Positions 41,441-52,992 are shown, counted from the stretch's first letter. The stretch is 64,000 nt of DNA from Lentibacillus amyloliquefaciens (GCF_001307805.1 NZ_CP013862.1:1426001-1490000), one strand, 5' to 3'. Translations and numbers: made by a program. The notes: generated from the sequence alone by a model not told the origin.

Positions 41441-42634
41441 ATGCAGATTGCACAAACAGTAGTGAAAGCGGTTTCAAGGATTTTACCATTTCATATCAGT
41501 TTCAGCGATGAACAGGGTTATATCATCGGGTCATCTCTTCCTGAACGGATTGGAAGTTTGCATGAACCATCGAAAGAAGTGTTAGAGAAAAATACTTATT
41601 TGTTATTTGACGAAGAAAAAGTGAAGAACCAACCTAACGTCCTTCCCGGTATAGCCGTGCCAGTAAAATTAGATTCCTCAACGGTTGGTGTTCTTGGGAT
41701 TATTGGACCCCCGAAACAGGTCGAACCATATGCACAGCTTATCAGCAAATACGTCGAAATGAGGTGGCAAGAAACTATTGATAAACAGCTGGAAGAGCTG
41801 GAAACCAAAACACTAGAAACGTTTGCACAATATATTCTGTTAAACGATAAAACTAATCAGGTAAGAGTCGAACAATATTGCAAAATGCTTGATATACCAT
41901 TTCACACAAAACGCTTTTGCATTGTTGTGGATATCGGTGATTCACTCATCAGCAGTGTTCAGAATAAAACACCTGTCGGGCAGTTGAAAGAACGATTGCT
42001 GTATTGCACACAACAAGCATTCAACAGTTATCATAATGTCATCTGCACCTTTTTGAATACCGAAAAAATTATTCTATTGAAACCTGTTCAATCAGAACAT
42101 GATTACCTTGATGTGCTGGAACAATTTATCGAGCAAAGCTATCATCTGATCGACATGTTTGAAACCTATCAGATTACCAATATTTCGGTTGCTGCCGGGA
42201 ACATGTGCCATACCATAGACCGGATTAGTGCATCATACCAGGAAGCGGAAAGCCTGATTAAATTCGGCAGGGAGTTCGATATATCACCAGGCATTTACAC
42301 GTTTCACAGCTGGAGCATTTTAAAAGAACTATTACCGCATCAAATCGATGCACATTTTCAGGATAAGATCATGTTCCGTTTAAAATCACTCCTTGAAGAC
42401 GATGATTTTGCCGAGCTTATAGAAAATTTCCTGGTTTACTGCCGTAATAAGATGAATATCAGCCAGGCATCTAAAGACCTTTACATTCATCGAAACACCC
42501 TGATTTACCGGCTTAAAAAAATTGAAGCGATCACTTCCATCAATATCAAAGATTTTGAGCATTGTATGATGTTGTATTTGGTGTTGAAAAGATATGGCAA
42601 AAGCTCCTCTCTAAGTAAAGAAAGGAGCTTTTAA
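41441..42634 (+). CDS. CdaR/PucR-type transcriptional regulator
   Basis: About 397 residues from the ATG at 41441, five bases after GAGG; a GTG at 41420 is in frame but poorly placed. The N-terminal block (QIAQTVVKAVSRILPF, then GYIIGSS) is the sugar-diacid recognition domain, a central GGDEF-like region follows, and the C-terminal HTH is NISQASKDLYIHRNTLIYRL. This architecture activates catabolic operons on binding a small acid. It is divergent from the FAD/OCD/symporter operon, its most likely target. Its last codons form the terminator shared with argD. Confidence 0.87.
   Translation: MQIAQTVVKAVSRILPFHISFSDEQGYIIGSSLPERIGSLHEPSKEVLEKNTYLLFDEEKVKNQPNVLPGIAVPVKLDSSTVGVLGIIGPPKQVEPYAQLISKYVEMRWQETIDKQLEELETKTLETFAQYILLNDKTNQVRVEQYCKMLDIPFHTKRFCIVVDIGDSLISSVQNKTPVGQLKERLLYCTQQAFNSYHNVICTFLNTEKIILLKPVQSEHDYLDVLEQFIEQSYHLIDMFETYQITNISVAAGNMCHTIDRISASYQEAESLIKFGREFDISPGIYTFHSWSILKELLPHQIDAHFQDKIMFRLKSLLEDDDFAELIENFLVYCRNKMNISQASKDLYIHRNTLIYRLKKIEAITSINIKDFEHCMMLYLVLKRYGKSSSLSKERSF
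42599..42632. terminator. Terminator embedded in the regulator's 3' coding end
   Basis: AAAAGCTCCT (42599-42608) pairs with AGGAGCTTTT (42623-42632). It works on both strands. The regulator stop codon ends at 42634 and the argD stop begins at 42635. Confidence 0.8.
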
Positions 42635-43792
42635 TCAGTGACTTGATATCTTCTTCTCTGTCAAAACATCACGCAACAAATCGACAGCCTGATCGATTTC
42701 CTGCTCGTTCACCGTCAGCGGCGGAAGGAGTCTGATAATGGTTGAACCGGCAACTAGCACAAGAAGCCCTTGTTCTATCAGCTGCGGTACCACATGCGAC
42801 ACATCCTCGCTGCATTCAATCCCGACCATAAGCCCTTTGCCGCGGATTGACGAAACGATTGGAACATCACTAATTGCTTCCTTCAGACGCTTCTTCAGGT
42901 ATTGTCCTTTTTTCGTTACGTCCTGTAAAAAATCATCCTGAAAAACATGTGTAAGAACGGCCTCTCCCGCTGCCATGGCAAGCGGATTACCGCCGAATGT
43001 CGCCGCATGAGCCCCAGGGCCAAATGCCTCACGCAGCGATTCTTTCGCGATCATCGCACCAACCGGCACCCCATTGGCAAGCCCTTTTGCCGAGGTGATA
43101 ATATCCGGCGAAATACCGTAATGCTGATAGGCAAACGGCTTGCCTGTACGGCCGATACCGGTCTGAACTTCATCAACAATCAACAGGAGATGATGTTCCG
43201 CACATATTTTTTCCAGTTCCTGTACAAATTCAGCATCAGCCATATGAAGACCGCCTTCACCCTGGATCACTTCCAGCATAACAGCAGCCGTTTCGCCGTC
43301 CACAGCTTGTTTCACTGCATCGATATCATTAAATGGAACGTAGCTGAATCCCTCAAGCATCGGGCCAAAGCCTGAATGGATTTTCTCCTGACCGGTCGCA
43401 GCCATGGCACCAAATGTCCGTCCATGAAAGGATTGTTCAAACGTAATGATTTTATGTTTGCCGGTTGCTTTGCGGGCCAATTTAATCGCTGCCTCATTCG
43501 CCTCGGTTCCGCTGTTGCAGAAAAATACTTGATCACCTGAGGTGTTTGTTGTCAAAAGTTCAGCCACTTTTTCCTGAATCGGATTATGATACAAGTTGGA
43601 AACGTGCCAATAACGGTTGAGTTGACTTTCCAGTGCTTCCTGAACAGCGGGATGCCGGTGCCCGAGATTGCACACACCAATGCCTGCTCCGAAATCCAGG
43701 TAGGTTTTCCCGTCGGTATCCTCAACGGTTGTCCCCTCTGCCCGTTCGACCGCCAGATTAAAGCGTTTATACGTTGGAAATAGTGCTGTCAA
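42635..43792 (-). CDS. argD: Acetylornithine aminotransferase (TTG start)
   Basis: A 385-residue class III PLP aminotransferase that converts N-acetylglutamate semialdehyde and glutamate to N-acetylornithine. Visible are [10 protein letters not shown], the [15 protein letters not shown] motif, [11 protein letters not shown] and the PLP lysine in [10 protein letters not shown]. The start is TTG (43790-43792), seven bases after GGAGG and overlapping the argB stop by 4 bases. Last gene of the argCJBD operon; no carAB or argF follows as in B. subtilis. Confidence 0.94.
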   Translation of the reverse strand: MTALFPTYKRFNLAVERAEGTTVEDTDGKTYLDFGAGIGVCNLGHRHPAVQEALESQLNRYWHVSNLYHNPIQEKVAELLTTNTSGDQVFFCNSGTEANEAAIKLARKATGKHKIITFEQSFHGRTFGAMAATGQEKIHSGFGPMLEGFSYVPFNDIDAVKQAVDGETAAVMLEVIQGEGGLHMADAEFVQELEKICAEHHLLLIVDEVQTGIGRTGKPFAYQHYGISPDIITSAKGLANGVPVGAMIAKESLREAFGPGAHAATFGGNPLAMAAGEAVLTHVFQDDFLQDVTKKGQYLKKRLKEAISDVPIVSSIRGKGLMVGIECSEDVSHVVPQLIEQGLLVLVAGSTIIRLLPPLTVNEQEIDQAVDLLRDVLTEKKISSH

Positions 43793-44562
43793 TGTGCCGC
43801 CTCCTTTCGATTCGTTATGCGCGTACCTGTAAAACCGGCTTTACCAACCACCTGATTCACATCAGCTATCATGACATATTGAAGACTGTCACTTAAGCAG
43901 CTGAGCGCAGCTTTTACTTTGGGGATCATCCCGCCGTCAATCACCCCTGTGTCAATAAGTTCCTCAATTTCTTTTTCGCTTGCTGATTGACGCAATTCAC
44001 CTTCCTGCATAACGCCGGGCACATCGGTAACGAATATCAATTCACCGGCACCGGTTGCCTGAGCAACCGCACCAGCCGCTGTATCAGCATTGACATTATA
44101 CCGTTCATCACCCTGGCCGGTGGCAATCGGTACAATCACAGGAACGATATTTTGGGCTGTAATTTGTTCCAGAAATGCCGCATTAACCGTGTTTACTTCC
44201 CCAACATAGCCATAGGTTGGAAAATCAATCGGTGTACAGGTAATCAAATGCGCATCAGATCCGGAAAAACCGGCTGCTTGGATGCCGGCTTTATTCAATT
44301 TCCGTGTGATGGCATTATTGATTTGACCGCTCAAGACCATTTCAACAACATCCATGGCTGCTGCTGAAGTTGTTCGGAGCCCGTCAATAAATGAAAATTC
44401 AATGTCGAGTTCATCGAGCATTTTCTGAATTGCGGGCCCGCCGCCATGGACGATAACCGGCTTTATTCCATTCTCTTGTAACGTTTTGATATTATTAAAA
44501 AAATCATCGGATAAATCATCGACAATACTGCCGCCGCACTTGATAACCGCTATTTTCTGCAT
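43789..44562 (-). CDS. argB: Acetylglutamate kinase
   Basis: A 257-residue amino-acid kinase-fold enzyme that phosphorylates N-acetylglutamate. From the ATG at 44562 (GGAGGTG six bases upstream) it begins [12 protein letters not shown], with the [12 protein letters not shown] loop and the [10 protein letters not shown] block. A longer in-frame start would overlap argJ and is not supported by a ribosome-binding site. It lies 13 bases after the argJ stop and overlaps argD by 4 bases. Confidence 0.95.
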   Translation of the reverse strand: MQKIAVIKCGGSIVDDLSDDFFNNIKTLQENGIKPVIVHGGGPAIQKMLDELDIEFSFIDGLRTTSAAAMDVVEMVLSGQINNAITRKLNKAGIQAAGFSGSDAHLITCTPIDFPTYGYVGEVNTVNAAFLEQITAQNIVPVIVPIATGQGDERYNVNADTAAGAVAQATGAGELIFVTDVPGVMQEGELRQSASEKEIEELIDTGVIDGGMIPKVKAALSCLSDSLQYVMIADVNQVVGKAGFTGTRITNRKEAAH

Positions 44563-44575
44563 GACGACACCTCCT

Positions 44576-45805
44576 TTAAGTCCGGTAGCTTGCATTAATG
44601 CGGACATACTCATACGTTAAATCGCAGCCCCACGCTTGACCCGATCCATCTCCGACATTTAAATCAATTGAAATCATCACGTGTTCATTGAGCATATAAT
44701 CGGACACCGCTTCTTCGGAAAAAGGCAGCGGTTTACCGTTCTCAATCAGTTTCACAGTCCCAATGGACGTGTCAATCGCTACCGGGTTAACATCGGCTCC
44801 GCTCCGGCCAATCGCAGCAATTATCCGTCCCCAGTTCGGATCAGACCCGTAGACAGCTGTCTTGACGAGCGGCGAGGCGACTACCGTTTTGGCCACTTTG
44901 ATCGCTTGGGTGTCGTCATGCGCACTGTTCACAGCCACTTCAATCAGCTTTGTCGCGCCTTCACCATCGCGCGCAATCATCTTAGCAAGATCTTCACACG
45001 TCGCTTCAAGCAAATCAACAAAAACCGGCCAATCTTTATGTTCAGGTGTCAAGCTTTCATTCTCAGCTTTTCCGCTTGCCATCGTCAGCACCATATCATT
45101 TGTCGATGTATCGCCATCAATCGTAATACAATTGAATGTCTTGTCAGTCGCTTGTCGTAGAGCGATATCCAGCATAGCCGGTTCAATCACGGCATCGGTG
45201 GTCACAAAGGCAAGCATCGTCCCCATATTCGGTTCAATCATACCCGAGCCTTTTGCCGAACCGGCCATCGTAACCGTCTGACCATCGACTTCAGTTTGAT
45301 AGCACGTTGCTTTGGTTTCGGTATCTGTTGTCAAAATTGATTCATTAAAAGCTGCTGCATCTTTTTGTTCGCCTGATAGTTTAAGATTATTGATATTCGG
45401 TATGATTTTATCCATCGGCATATCAAGTCCAATAATACCTGTGGAGGAGACAGCCACCGTATGTTCCGGCAGTGACAATTCACGAGCAACTTCCCGGCGC
45501 ATCGTGTAAGCGTCCTCCTCACCCTGCGCACCTGTGCAGGCATTGGCATTGCCGCTATTAACGATAACCGCCTGCAATTTACCTTCTTCGGCAATGCTTG
45601 CTTTGGTCACGTGTAATGGTGCTGCCTGTATAGCGTTCAGCGTATATAACGCAGCAGCACTTGCGGGCACGTCACAATAAATCATCCCAAGATCATGTCG
45701 TTTCCGCTTCACGCCCGTGTGCATTCCCGCTGCCTGAAAACCTGCGGGTGTCACGATCGTCCCCTCTTCCATTTTTTGTATGCTGCTCAGCTTTGTCAGC
45801 ACCAT
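44576..45805 (-). CDS. argJ: Bifunctional ornithine acetyltransferase/N-acetylglutamate synthase
   Basis: A 409-residue self-cleaving Ntn-type enzyme that recycles the acetyl group from N-acetylornithine to glutamate and, in bifunctional forms, also makes acetylglutamate from acetyl-CoA. The autocleavage motif reads MGTMLAF with Thr196 as the new N-terminus (most relatives have Ala-Thr here). ATG at 45803-45805 behind GGAGG. Second gene of the operon, 32 bases after argC. Confidence 0.94.
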   Translation of the reverse strand: MVLTKLSSIQKMEEGTIVTPAGFQAAGMHTGVKRKRHDLGMIYCDVPASAAALYTLNAIQAAPLHVTKASIAEEGKLQAVIVNSGNANACTGAQGEEDAYTMRREVARELSLPEHTVAVSSTGIIGLDMPMDKIIPNINNLKLSGEQKDAAAFNESILTTDTETKATCYQTEVDGQTVTMAGSAKGSGMIEPNMGTMLAFVTTDAVIEPAMLDIALRQATDKTFNCITIDGDTSTNDMVLTMASGKAENESLTPEHKDWPVFVDLLEATCEDLAKMIARDGEGATKLIEVAVNSAHDDTQAIKVAKTVVASPLVKTAVYGSDPNWGRIIAAIGRSGADVNPVAIDTSIGTVKLIENGKPLPFSEEAVSDYMLNEHVMISIDLNVGDGSGQAWGCDLTYEYVRINASYRT

Positions 45806-45837
45806 TTATTTTTCCTCCTTTCGTGGATTCTTTTAAA

Positions 45838-46875
45838 TCACGGATAAACAGGTGCGAATGCAAGACCTGCTTTCTCGTCAATACCAAACATCCGGTTCAT
45901 ATTTTGCACGGCCTGACCTGATGCGCCTTTGACAAGATTATCAATCACCGAAACAATCATGATCCGGTTCGTGCGTTCATCAAGCGTCACTGATAAATCA
46001 CAAAAGTTAGACCCGTAAACTTCTTTCGTGCTCGGGTATGTACCCTCTTCTCTAACTCTCACAAAATAGGAATCTTTGTAACTTTCCTGATAAAGATCCG
46101 TTAATTCCTTCGCTGTCATACCATCTGGTGCTTGTGCATACATCGTCGTCATAATGCCACGGGTCATCGGAACAAGATGCGTGCTGAACGTGACCGCGCC
46201 TGCTTCCGGATTCAAGCGGGCCATTTCCTGCTCAATTTCCGGCGTATGCTGGTGGGCAAAAACTTTATAGATTTTAAGATTATCATTCATTTCAGTAAAA
46301 TGTGTTACCGGTGTAGCCTTTTTTCCTGCACCGCTGACACCTGTTTTGGCATCAATGATGATGGATTCAGGGTCAGCGATATTTTGTTTCAGCAATGGCG
46401 CCAGACCAAGCAACGCAGCCGTTGGATAACAACCGGGGTTAGAGATCAGCTGTGCTTCAGTGATATCTTCTTCAAGCCATTCGGTCAAACCGTACACCGC
46501 ATTTTCCAAAATCGCTTCATCAGGCGCTTTCTTGTTGTACCACTGTTCATATTGCTTTGTATCCTTCAGTCGGAAGTCACCTGACAAATCAATGACACGG
46601 CTGCCTGCATTGACTAACTCAGGGACGAGTTCAGATGACACGCCTGATGGGGTTGCTGTGAATACAACATCCGCATCCCGGGCAATTTTTTCCGAATCAA
46701 TTGCCTCAAGTTCCATTCCCGAGACAGTTTCTAAATGCGGGTAGCTTGCTGTAATTGATTCACCTTCTTTGCTTGATGAATGAAACGAGTGAAGGGTAAA
46801 GCTGGGATGCTGCTGCAAAAGCCGGATCAGTTCCGCTCCGCCATATCCGGTTGCGCCGATAACAGCTGCTTTCAT
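45838..46875 (-). CDS. argC: N-acetyl-gamma-glutamyl-phosphate reductase
   Basis: A 345-residue NADPH-dependent reductase that makes N-acetylglutamate semialdehyde. The Rossmann start is VIGATGYGGAEL, the catalytic Cys149 is in SNPGCYPTA, and HQHTPEIEQE carries the active-site His. First gene of the operon. The GGAGG is 12 bases before the ATG, a long gap. The promoter upstream carries two ARG-like boxes, so arginine with ArgR/AhrC should repress it. Confidence 0.95.
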   Translation of the reverse strand: MKAAVIGATGYGGAELIRLLQQHPSFTLHSFHSSSKEGESITASYPHLETVSGMELEAIDSEKIARDADVVFTATPSGVSSELVPELVNAGSRVIDLSGDFRLKDTKQYEQWYNKKAPDEAILENAVYGLTEWLEEDITEAQLISNPGCYPTAALLGLAPLLKQNIADPESIIIDAKTGVSGAGKKATPVTHFTEMNDNLKIYKVFAHQHTPEIEQEMARLNPEAGAVTFSTHLVPMTRGIMTTMYAQAPDGMTAKELTDLYQESYKDSYFVRVREEGTYPSTKEVYGSNFCDLSVTLDERTNRIMIVSVIDNLVKGASGQAVQNMNRMFGIDEKAGLAFAPVYP

Positions 46876-46914
46876 AAGTCATTTTCGCCTCCTGCAGATT
46901 TATTATTTCTCCCT

Positions 46915-46956
46915 ATTATAAAATGTATAATTATAATGTCAAGTGTATATTTATAA
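46915..46956 (-). promoter_or_regulatory. argC promoter with paired ARG-like boxes
   Basis: On the minus strand TTGACA (46937-46942), a 16-base spacer and TATAAT (46915-46920). Two near-identical 12-base motifs, TATAAATATACA (complement of 46944-46955) and TATAATTATACA (complement of 46924-46935), sit 20 bases apart around the -35. The A/T-rich form and spacing fit ArgR/AhrC hexamer sites. Confidence 0.7.
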
Positions 46957-46970
46957 ATTTTTATGATGAG

Positions 46971-47007
46971 AAAAAAAATACACGCTGTGTTAAGTAAACA
47001 GCATGTA
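46971..47007 (-). terminator. Terminator of the DUF1801 gene
   Basis: TACATGCTGT pairs with ACAGCGTGTA (complement of 46998-47007 and 46979-46988), one G-T pair, followed by eight T on the minus strand. Confidence 0.85.
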
Positions 47008-47036
47008 CTGCTAAGTTTAGAAATTATCTTGGGTTT

Positions 47037-47480
47037 TCACTTCTTTTTCTTGCCCTCATAGATGTTAATCCAATCATCTGCTGTCATTTTAGAAACCAGT
47101 TCCCCAATAAGCTGATAAGGGATTTTTTTTGGATTTGTAAACCGAATACAGCTCTTACCCATATTTAACTTTGTATCCATGTGGTTGGGATATTCTGTTT
47201 GGAACCAGTTTAGCAATTCATCATCTGCATACATTCCCATATGATAGACAGCGATATGTTTTTTTTGGGCTGCGATACTGATAAATGGCAAAGGGGTGTC
47301 TTTTTTGCCTAAATACCCGTCCGGATAGACAGCTAAAGGGATCACATAAGATGGCATCCCATATTGCATGTCCAATGCAAAACCGTTTGGGATGTTCTGA
47401 TCGACCACCTCTTTCAGTTGAATAAAAGCATCTTTCCATTTAGTTTCCACGTTATCGAGATACTGATTGACGTCTGACAT
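47037..47480 (-). CDS. DUF1801-family protein
   Basis: About 147 residues from the ATG at 47480, which follows AAGGTGAT; the open frame extends 8 codons further without a start signal. The DUF1801/YdhG-like fold is seen in MQYGMPSYVIPLAVYP, then HIAVYHMGMYAD and the C-terminal GKSCIRFTNPKKIP. A relative has been described as an iron chaperone for the frataxin pathway in B. subtilis, but this assignment is by family only. Monocistronic with a terminator. Confidence 0.8.
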   Translation of the reverse strand: MSDVNQYLDNVETKWKDAFIQLKEVVDQNIPNGFALDMQYGMPSYVIPLAVYPDGYLGKKDTPLPFISIAAQKKHIAVYHMGMYADDELLNWFQTEYPNHMDTKLNMGKSCIRFTNPKKIPYQLIGELVSKMTADDWINIYEGKKKK

Positions 47481-47546
47481 TTCATCACCTTCCTGTCGAT
47501 TCACACGTATTTTATCATTTTAAATCGTTGTTCCCATTTAGTATAC

Positions 47547-47858
47547 CTATCCTGTTTTCCGGCGATAGACAACAAGCGTGATGGCATTTAAAAGAATCGT
47601 AACGACAAGCAGAACCGTTGAGGCAAATACCACAGCCCCGGTTGTGTCCATAAGAGCGGACCAATCTTCAATCTTCACCAAATGATAGTTATAGTAAATC
47701 TGAAAATATAGCGAAACAGCACACGCACCAAGGCTTATGATGGAAAAAGCTGCCCAATGCCTGTGGTTCGCTTTATCCTGCCGCATGAGATTAACAACGG
47801 GAAGTATCCAAGCGATTAATCCAAGTGCGAGACTTGCAACATTAAGTAAACCAATCAT
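47547..47858 (-). CDS. Four-segment membrane protein, unknown
   Basis: A 103-residue hydrophobic protein from the ATG at 47858, which follows GGGGGATG; the frame is open 14 codons further without a start signal. Hydrophobic segments begin at about residues 2, 31 and 69, with a short polar loop MRQDKANHRHW and a basic end YRRKTG. I do not recognise the family. It is separated from the lipoprotein gene upstream by 48 bases and may be cotranscribed with it. Confidence 0.6.
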   Translation of the reverse strand: MIGLLNVASLALGLIAWILPVVNLMRQDKANHRHWAAFSIISLGACAVSLYFQIYYNYHLVKIEDWSALMDTTGAVVFASTVLLVVTILLNAITLVVYRRKTG

Positions 47859-47906
47859 GTCCCATCCCCCTGTTTGGGTTGTTTGTTCAGTCTTCAGCAA
47901 CTCTGC

Positions 47907-48872
47907 TCAGTATAATTCACTATACCCGCTTCCCTCGACCACTTCCTTAGCATCCAGTTTTGTCCAGTCCGTTATAATTGTATCAGGATTGTTTTCGATA
48001 AAGCTTTCCGTAATTTGGTAACCTATTTTATAATTCGACCACCTTGGAATATCTTTAGCTGGATTTCCACGAGAAAAATCATTAAAGATATTTTGATCCG
48101 TTGATTCAGCGTGAGTGCTCAATTCTTCTAAAACCACAGCTTCTGCATCTTCGGACAAAGGCTCAGTCCAAGACACATTTATATCAGGATAGATAATGCT
48201 CGCAAAGGAATCCGCCTTTCCTTCTGTTATGACTGAATCCAGAACACTGTAGACGCTTTGTTCACCGTTATGAAAAAAATTAACAGTATGGTGGTATTCA
48301 TGAGCCACTGTATACTTCAATGTTTCTTCAGAATAAGAAGGGTCAATCGATAGCAAAATGTCGTTTTCTAAATACGTAACGCCACCTACGCCTTCCAGAT
48401 TATCAATCGTAAACCAGTCTTCAGGATTGACCGGGAAGACATAAAAAGTTGTATCTGCACCGGACAGAAGCTCAGCGGATTCTGATACAGCTTCCTTAAT
48501 TTGTTCATTGATTTTATCTTGATTTTCAACAAGCTTATTCGTATTTTTCTCCAGCTGTTCAATGTCTGAAGTCGGTGACAGATAGTTGCCTAATGTTATA
48601 TAATCGAGTGAGGACGTTTCCTTAAAAGGGTCAAAGACTTCTTTTGTATAAACTTCATTATTATCCAGTTCAGTGTTCTTCTCCATGGAATCTATGTATT
48701 CAAGCACTTCGTCGTAAAAAGGAATAATTTTAAAATCCTGGCCATCATGTGAGAATTGATAGGTCGTATAGGATGGCCCATTCTCCTTATCTTCTTCTTG
48801 CGTTTGTTCATTACCGCCAAAACACCCTGCACATACAATTAATAAAATAGATAAAGTAATGATTCGTTTCAT
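47907..48872 (-). CDS. DUF2268-type zinc metalloprotease lipoprotein
   Basis: A 321-residue protein with a signal peptide ending in CAGC, so Cys17 is the likely lipid anchor. The zinc motif HEYHH (His191, Glu192, His195) lies in VAHEYHHTVNF, and ITEGKADSFA offers Glu217 as third ligand, the DUF2268 pattern of predicted Zn proteases. It should sit outside the membrane. Whether it cleaves proteins is unproven. ATG start; the small membrane protein gene lies 48 bases downstream. Confidence 0.82.
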   Translation of the reverse strand: MKRIITLSILLIVCAGCFGGNEQTQEEDKENGPSYTTYQFSHDGQDFKIIPFYDEVLEYIDSMEKNTELDNNEVYTKEVFDPFKETSSLDYITLGNYLSPTSDIEQLEKNTNKLVENQDKINEQIKEAVSESAELLSGADTTFYVFPVNPEDWFTIDNLEGVGGVTYLENDILLSIDPSYSEETLKYTVAHEYHHTVNFFHNGEQSVYSVLDSVITEGKADSFASIIYPDINVSWTEPLSEDAEAVVLEELSTHAESTDQNIFNDFSRGNPAKDIPRWSNYKIGYQITESFIENNPDTIITDWTKLDAKEVVEGSGYSELY

Positions 48873-48935
48873 TCATTCTGCCTCCCTGATGTTCACAAGC
48901 ACTCTATAATTCTGACGTTTAATATCAAAAGATTT

Positions 48936-49259
48936 TCATATGAAATAAGAATAATAAGTTCCAAATGTTATTAAAAAACTGCCCGCAATAAATAACAATA
49001 AACCAGCATCAATTGCCGTCATATTGAATTCAAACGGTCTGACACCACCAGCATCCTGGCCGGTATCACCTTTCACATATGCATTAAATTCATTATTTTC
49101 CTGGTGAATATATAGTGAAAATAACCATTTTATCCCAAATATAAGAATACCACCCAAAAAGATGATATCAATCAATTTCCAACCAAGGATACGTGACACA
49201 CCCCACAACAAAAGTGCTTCAACAACGATCGTCATTAACACAATATAGAACTTTTTCAA
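48936..49259 (-). CDS. Three-segment membrane protein, unknown (TTG start)
   Basis: A 107-residue protein with hydrophobic segments at about residues 4-24, 28-50 and 82-105, and a polar loop of about 30 residues. The start is TTG (49257-49259), five bases after GGGGAG; it overlaps the stop codon of the truncated VOC fragment upstream, so translation may be coupled to it. I do not recognise the family. Probably cotranscribed with the protease gene downstream. Confidence 0.62.
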   Translation of the reverse strand: MKKFYIVLMTIVVEALLLWGVSRILGWKLIDIIFLGGILIFGIKWLFSLYIHQENNEFNAYVKGDTGQDAGGVRPFEFNMTAIDAGLLLFIAGSFLITFGTYYSYFI

Positions 49260-49411
49260 GATATCTCCCCTTTAGATGGCGTGTGCTCGAGTGATGTTTC
49301 ACTTGTTAGTTTTGAATTCGGGAAAACAGAAGCATAAAACGGCGCCGCTTCATTCACCTCCTTGTCAAACAACAAATGCGGGATAATGGTTTGACTGGTT
49401 TTAGCCATCAT
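49256..49411 (-). pseudogene. Truncated PhnB-like VOC protein fragment
   Basis: Behind a GGAGG site an ATG opens a 51-residue frame: MAKTSQTIIPHLLFDKEVNE, then AAPFYASVFPNSKLTS. This is the N-terminus of the PhnB-like/3-demethylubiquinone methyltransferase-like VOC family, whose members are about 130-160 residues. The match ends near EHTPSKGE, and the frame stops at a TGA overlapping the TTG start of the next gene. It looks like a gene cut down by a deletion that joined its front to the membrane-protein gene. Confidence 0.7.
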
Positions 49412-49539
49412 TAATCCTCCTCAAATTTTACCAAAAATTAAAACGCATCCAACAATCAATACGTCTATATTTTCACAAAGTTTCAATTCTTAATAAAAAA
49501 GATGGATTATTGTGAAAAAAGCGGAAAAGGGACCATGAC

Positions 49540-49575
49540 AAAGGGGCAAAGTGTCCGACACTCTGCCCCTTTTTT
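49540..49575. terminator. Hairpin terminator after pbuX
   Basis: AAAGGGGCA (49540-49548) pairs with TGCCCCTTT (49564-49572), with an inner AGTGT/ACACT. The plus strand has six T after it; the minus strand, the one pbuX needs, has only TTTG. Confidence 0.65.
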
Positions 49576-49578
49576 CAA

Positions 49579-51702
<2,124 letters not shown>

Positions 51703-51722
51703 AAGCTATTGAATTGGTGACT

Positions 51723-51750
51723 ATTATAGCATCTTATACAGAAAAAACAA
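51723..51750 (-). promoter_or_regulatory. xpt promoter
   Basis: TTGTTT (51745-51750), a 16-base spacer and TATAAT (51723-51728) on the minus strand, just before the aptamer. Confidence 0.65.
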
Positions 51751-51797
51751 CCCCGAAATTTTTGAGTCCGGACAGAGATTCTTACATTCTGTCGCGT

Positions 51798-51826
51798 TTG
51801 ACATATGCGGAAAAGTCGTGTAAATT
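51798..51826 (+). promoter_or_regulatory. guaC promoter
   Basis: TTGACA (51798-51803), a 17-base spacer and TAAATT (51821-51826), divergent from the xpt promoter. Confidence 0.75.
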
Positions 51827-51887
51827 AAGAAATAGACGAACGATATAAATTAAACTATTATTAATATTCGTTTTTAGGAGTGTGACC

Positions 51888-52871
51888 ATGGAAAATGTAT
51901 TTGATTATGAAGATATTCAATTAATTCCGGCCAAATGTGTTGTAAAGAGCCGTTCTGAGTGTGACACGACCGTAACCTTTGGCGGACATACTTTTAACCT
52001 GCCTGTTGTGCCTGCCAACATGCAGACGATCATTGATGAAAAAATTGCACGCCACCTGGCTGAAAAGAATTACTTTTATATTATGCACCGTTTTGAACCC
52101 GAAACTCGGATCGATTTCATCCGCGACATGCAGAAAGACGGGCTGATCGCTTCTATCAGTGTTGGTGTTAAAGAGGATGAATACAGCTTTGTGAAGCAGC
52201 TTGCTGACAAGCAGCTGATACCTGAATTTATTACAATTGACATTGCCCACGGCCATTCTGAAGCCGTCATCAATATAATCCGACATATTAAAAAACATCT
52301 GCCGGAAAGCTTTGTCATCGCCGGAAACGTCGGCACACCAGAAGCAGTACGGGAACTGGAACATGCCGGTGCAGACGCAACAAAAGTTGGTATTGGCCCC
52401 GGAAAAGTTTGCATCACCAAAATGAAAACCGGATTCGGCACAGGGGGCTGGCAGCTGGCTGCACTGAAATGGTGTGCCAAAGCCGCGAGCAAACCGATCA
52501 TTGCTGACGGTGGTATCCGCACACATGGCGACATTGCCAAATCAATCCGCTTCGGTGCATCAATGGTCATGATTGGCTCCTTATTTGCCGGTCATGAAGA
52601 ATCACCAGGCAAAACGGTTGAAGAAGACGGCAAACGCTATAAAGAATATTTTGGCTCGGCCTCGGAATTCCAAAAAGGCGAAAAGAAAAATGTGGAAGGC
52701 AAGAAAATGTATGTCGAGCACAAAGGCTCACTGAATGATACACTGACCGAAATGCGGCAGGATCTGCAGTCCGCTATCTCTTATGCTGGCGGTGCCGAGT
52801 TGCAGGGTATCCGTTATGTTGATTACGTTGTCGTGAAAAATTCAATTTTCAACGGGGATCAGGCTTATTAG
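51888..52871 (+). CDS. guaC: GMP reductase
   Basis: A 327-residue IMPDH/GMPR-family TIM barrel from the ATG at 51888 (GGAG seven bases upstream; the frame's earlier GTG is not used). The catalytic loop [11 protein letters not shown] has Cys175, and the later [11 protein letters not shown] and [14 protein letters not shown] bind the phosphate. It reduces GMP to IMP with NADPH, linking guanine nucleotides back to the shared purine pool. Divergent from xpt-pbuX. No riboswitch was seen in its own short leader. Confidence 0.94.
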   Translation: MENVFDYEDIQLIPAKCVVKSRSECDTTVTFGGHTFNLPVVPANMQTIIDEKIARHLAEKNYFYIMHRFEPETRIDFIRDMQKDGLIASISVGVKEDEYSFVKQLADKQLIPEFITIDIAHGHSEAVINIIRHIKKHLPESFVIAGNVGTPEAVRELEHAGADATKVGIGPGKVCITKMKTGFGTGGWQLAALKWCAKAASKPIIADGGIRTHGDIAKSIRFGASMVMIGSLFAGHEESPGKTVEEDGKRYKEYFGSASEFQKGEKKNVEGKKMYVEHKGSLNDTLTEMRQDLQSAISYAGGAELQGIRYVDYVVVKNSIFNGDQAY

Positions 52872-52940
52872 AACGCCGTTCATCGGTAAAATCCCGAAGT
52901 TCACAACTTTTTCCCCGAAGTTAGCGCAATAAATTCTATT

Positions 52941-52992
52941 ACTATCCCGCGGCTTTATCTGTTAAACGATGAAAGCTGCGGGATAGTTTGTC
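52941..52992 (+). terminator. guaC terminator
   Basis: A 16-bp stem (52941-52956 with 52972-52987, one G-T pair) followed by a T-rich tail. Confidence 0.75.
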
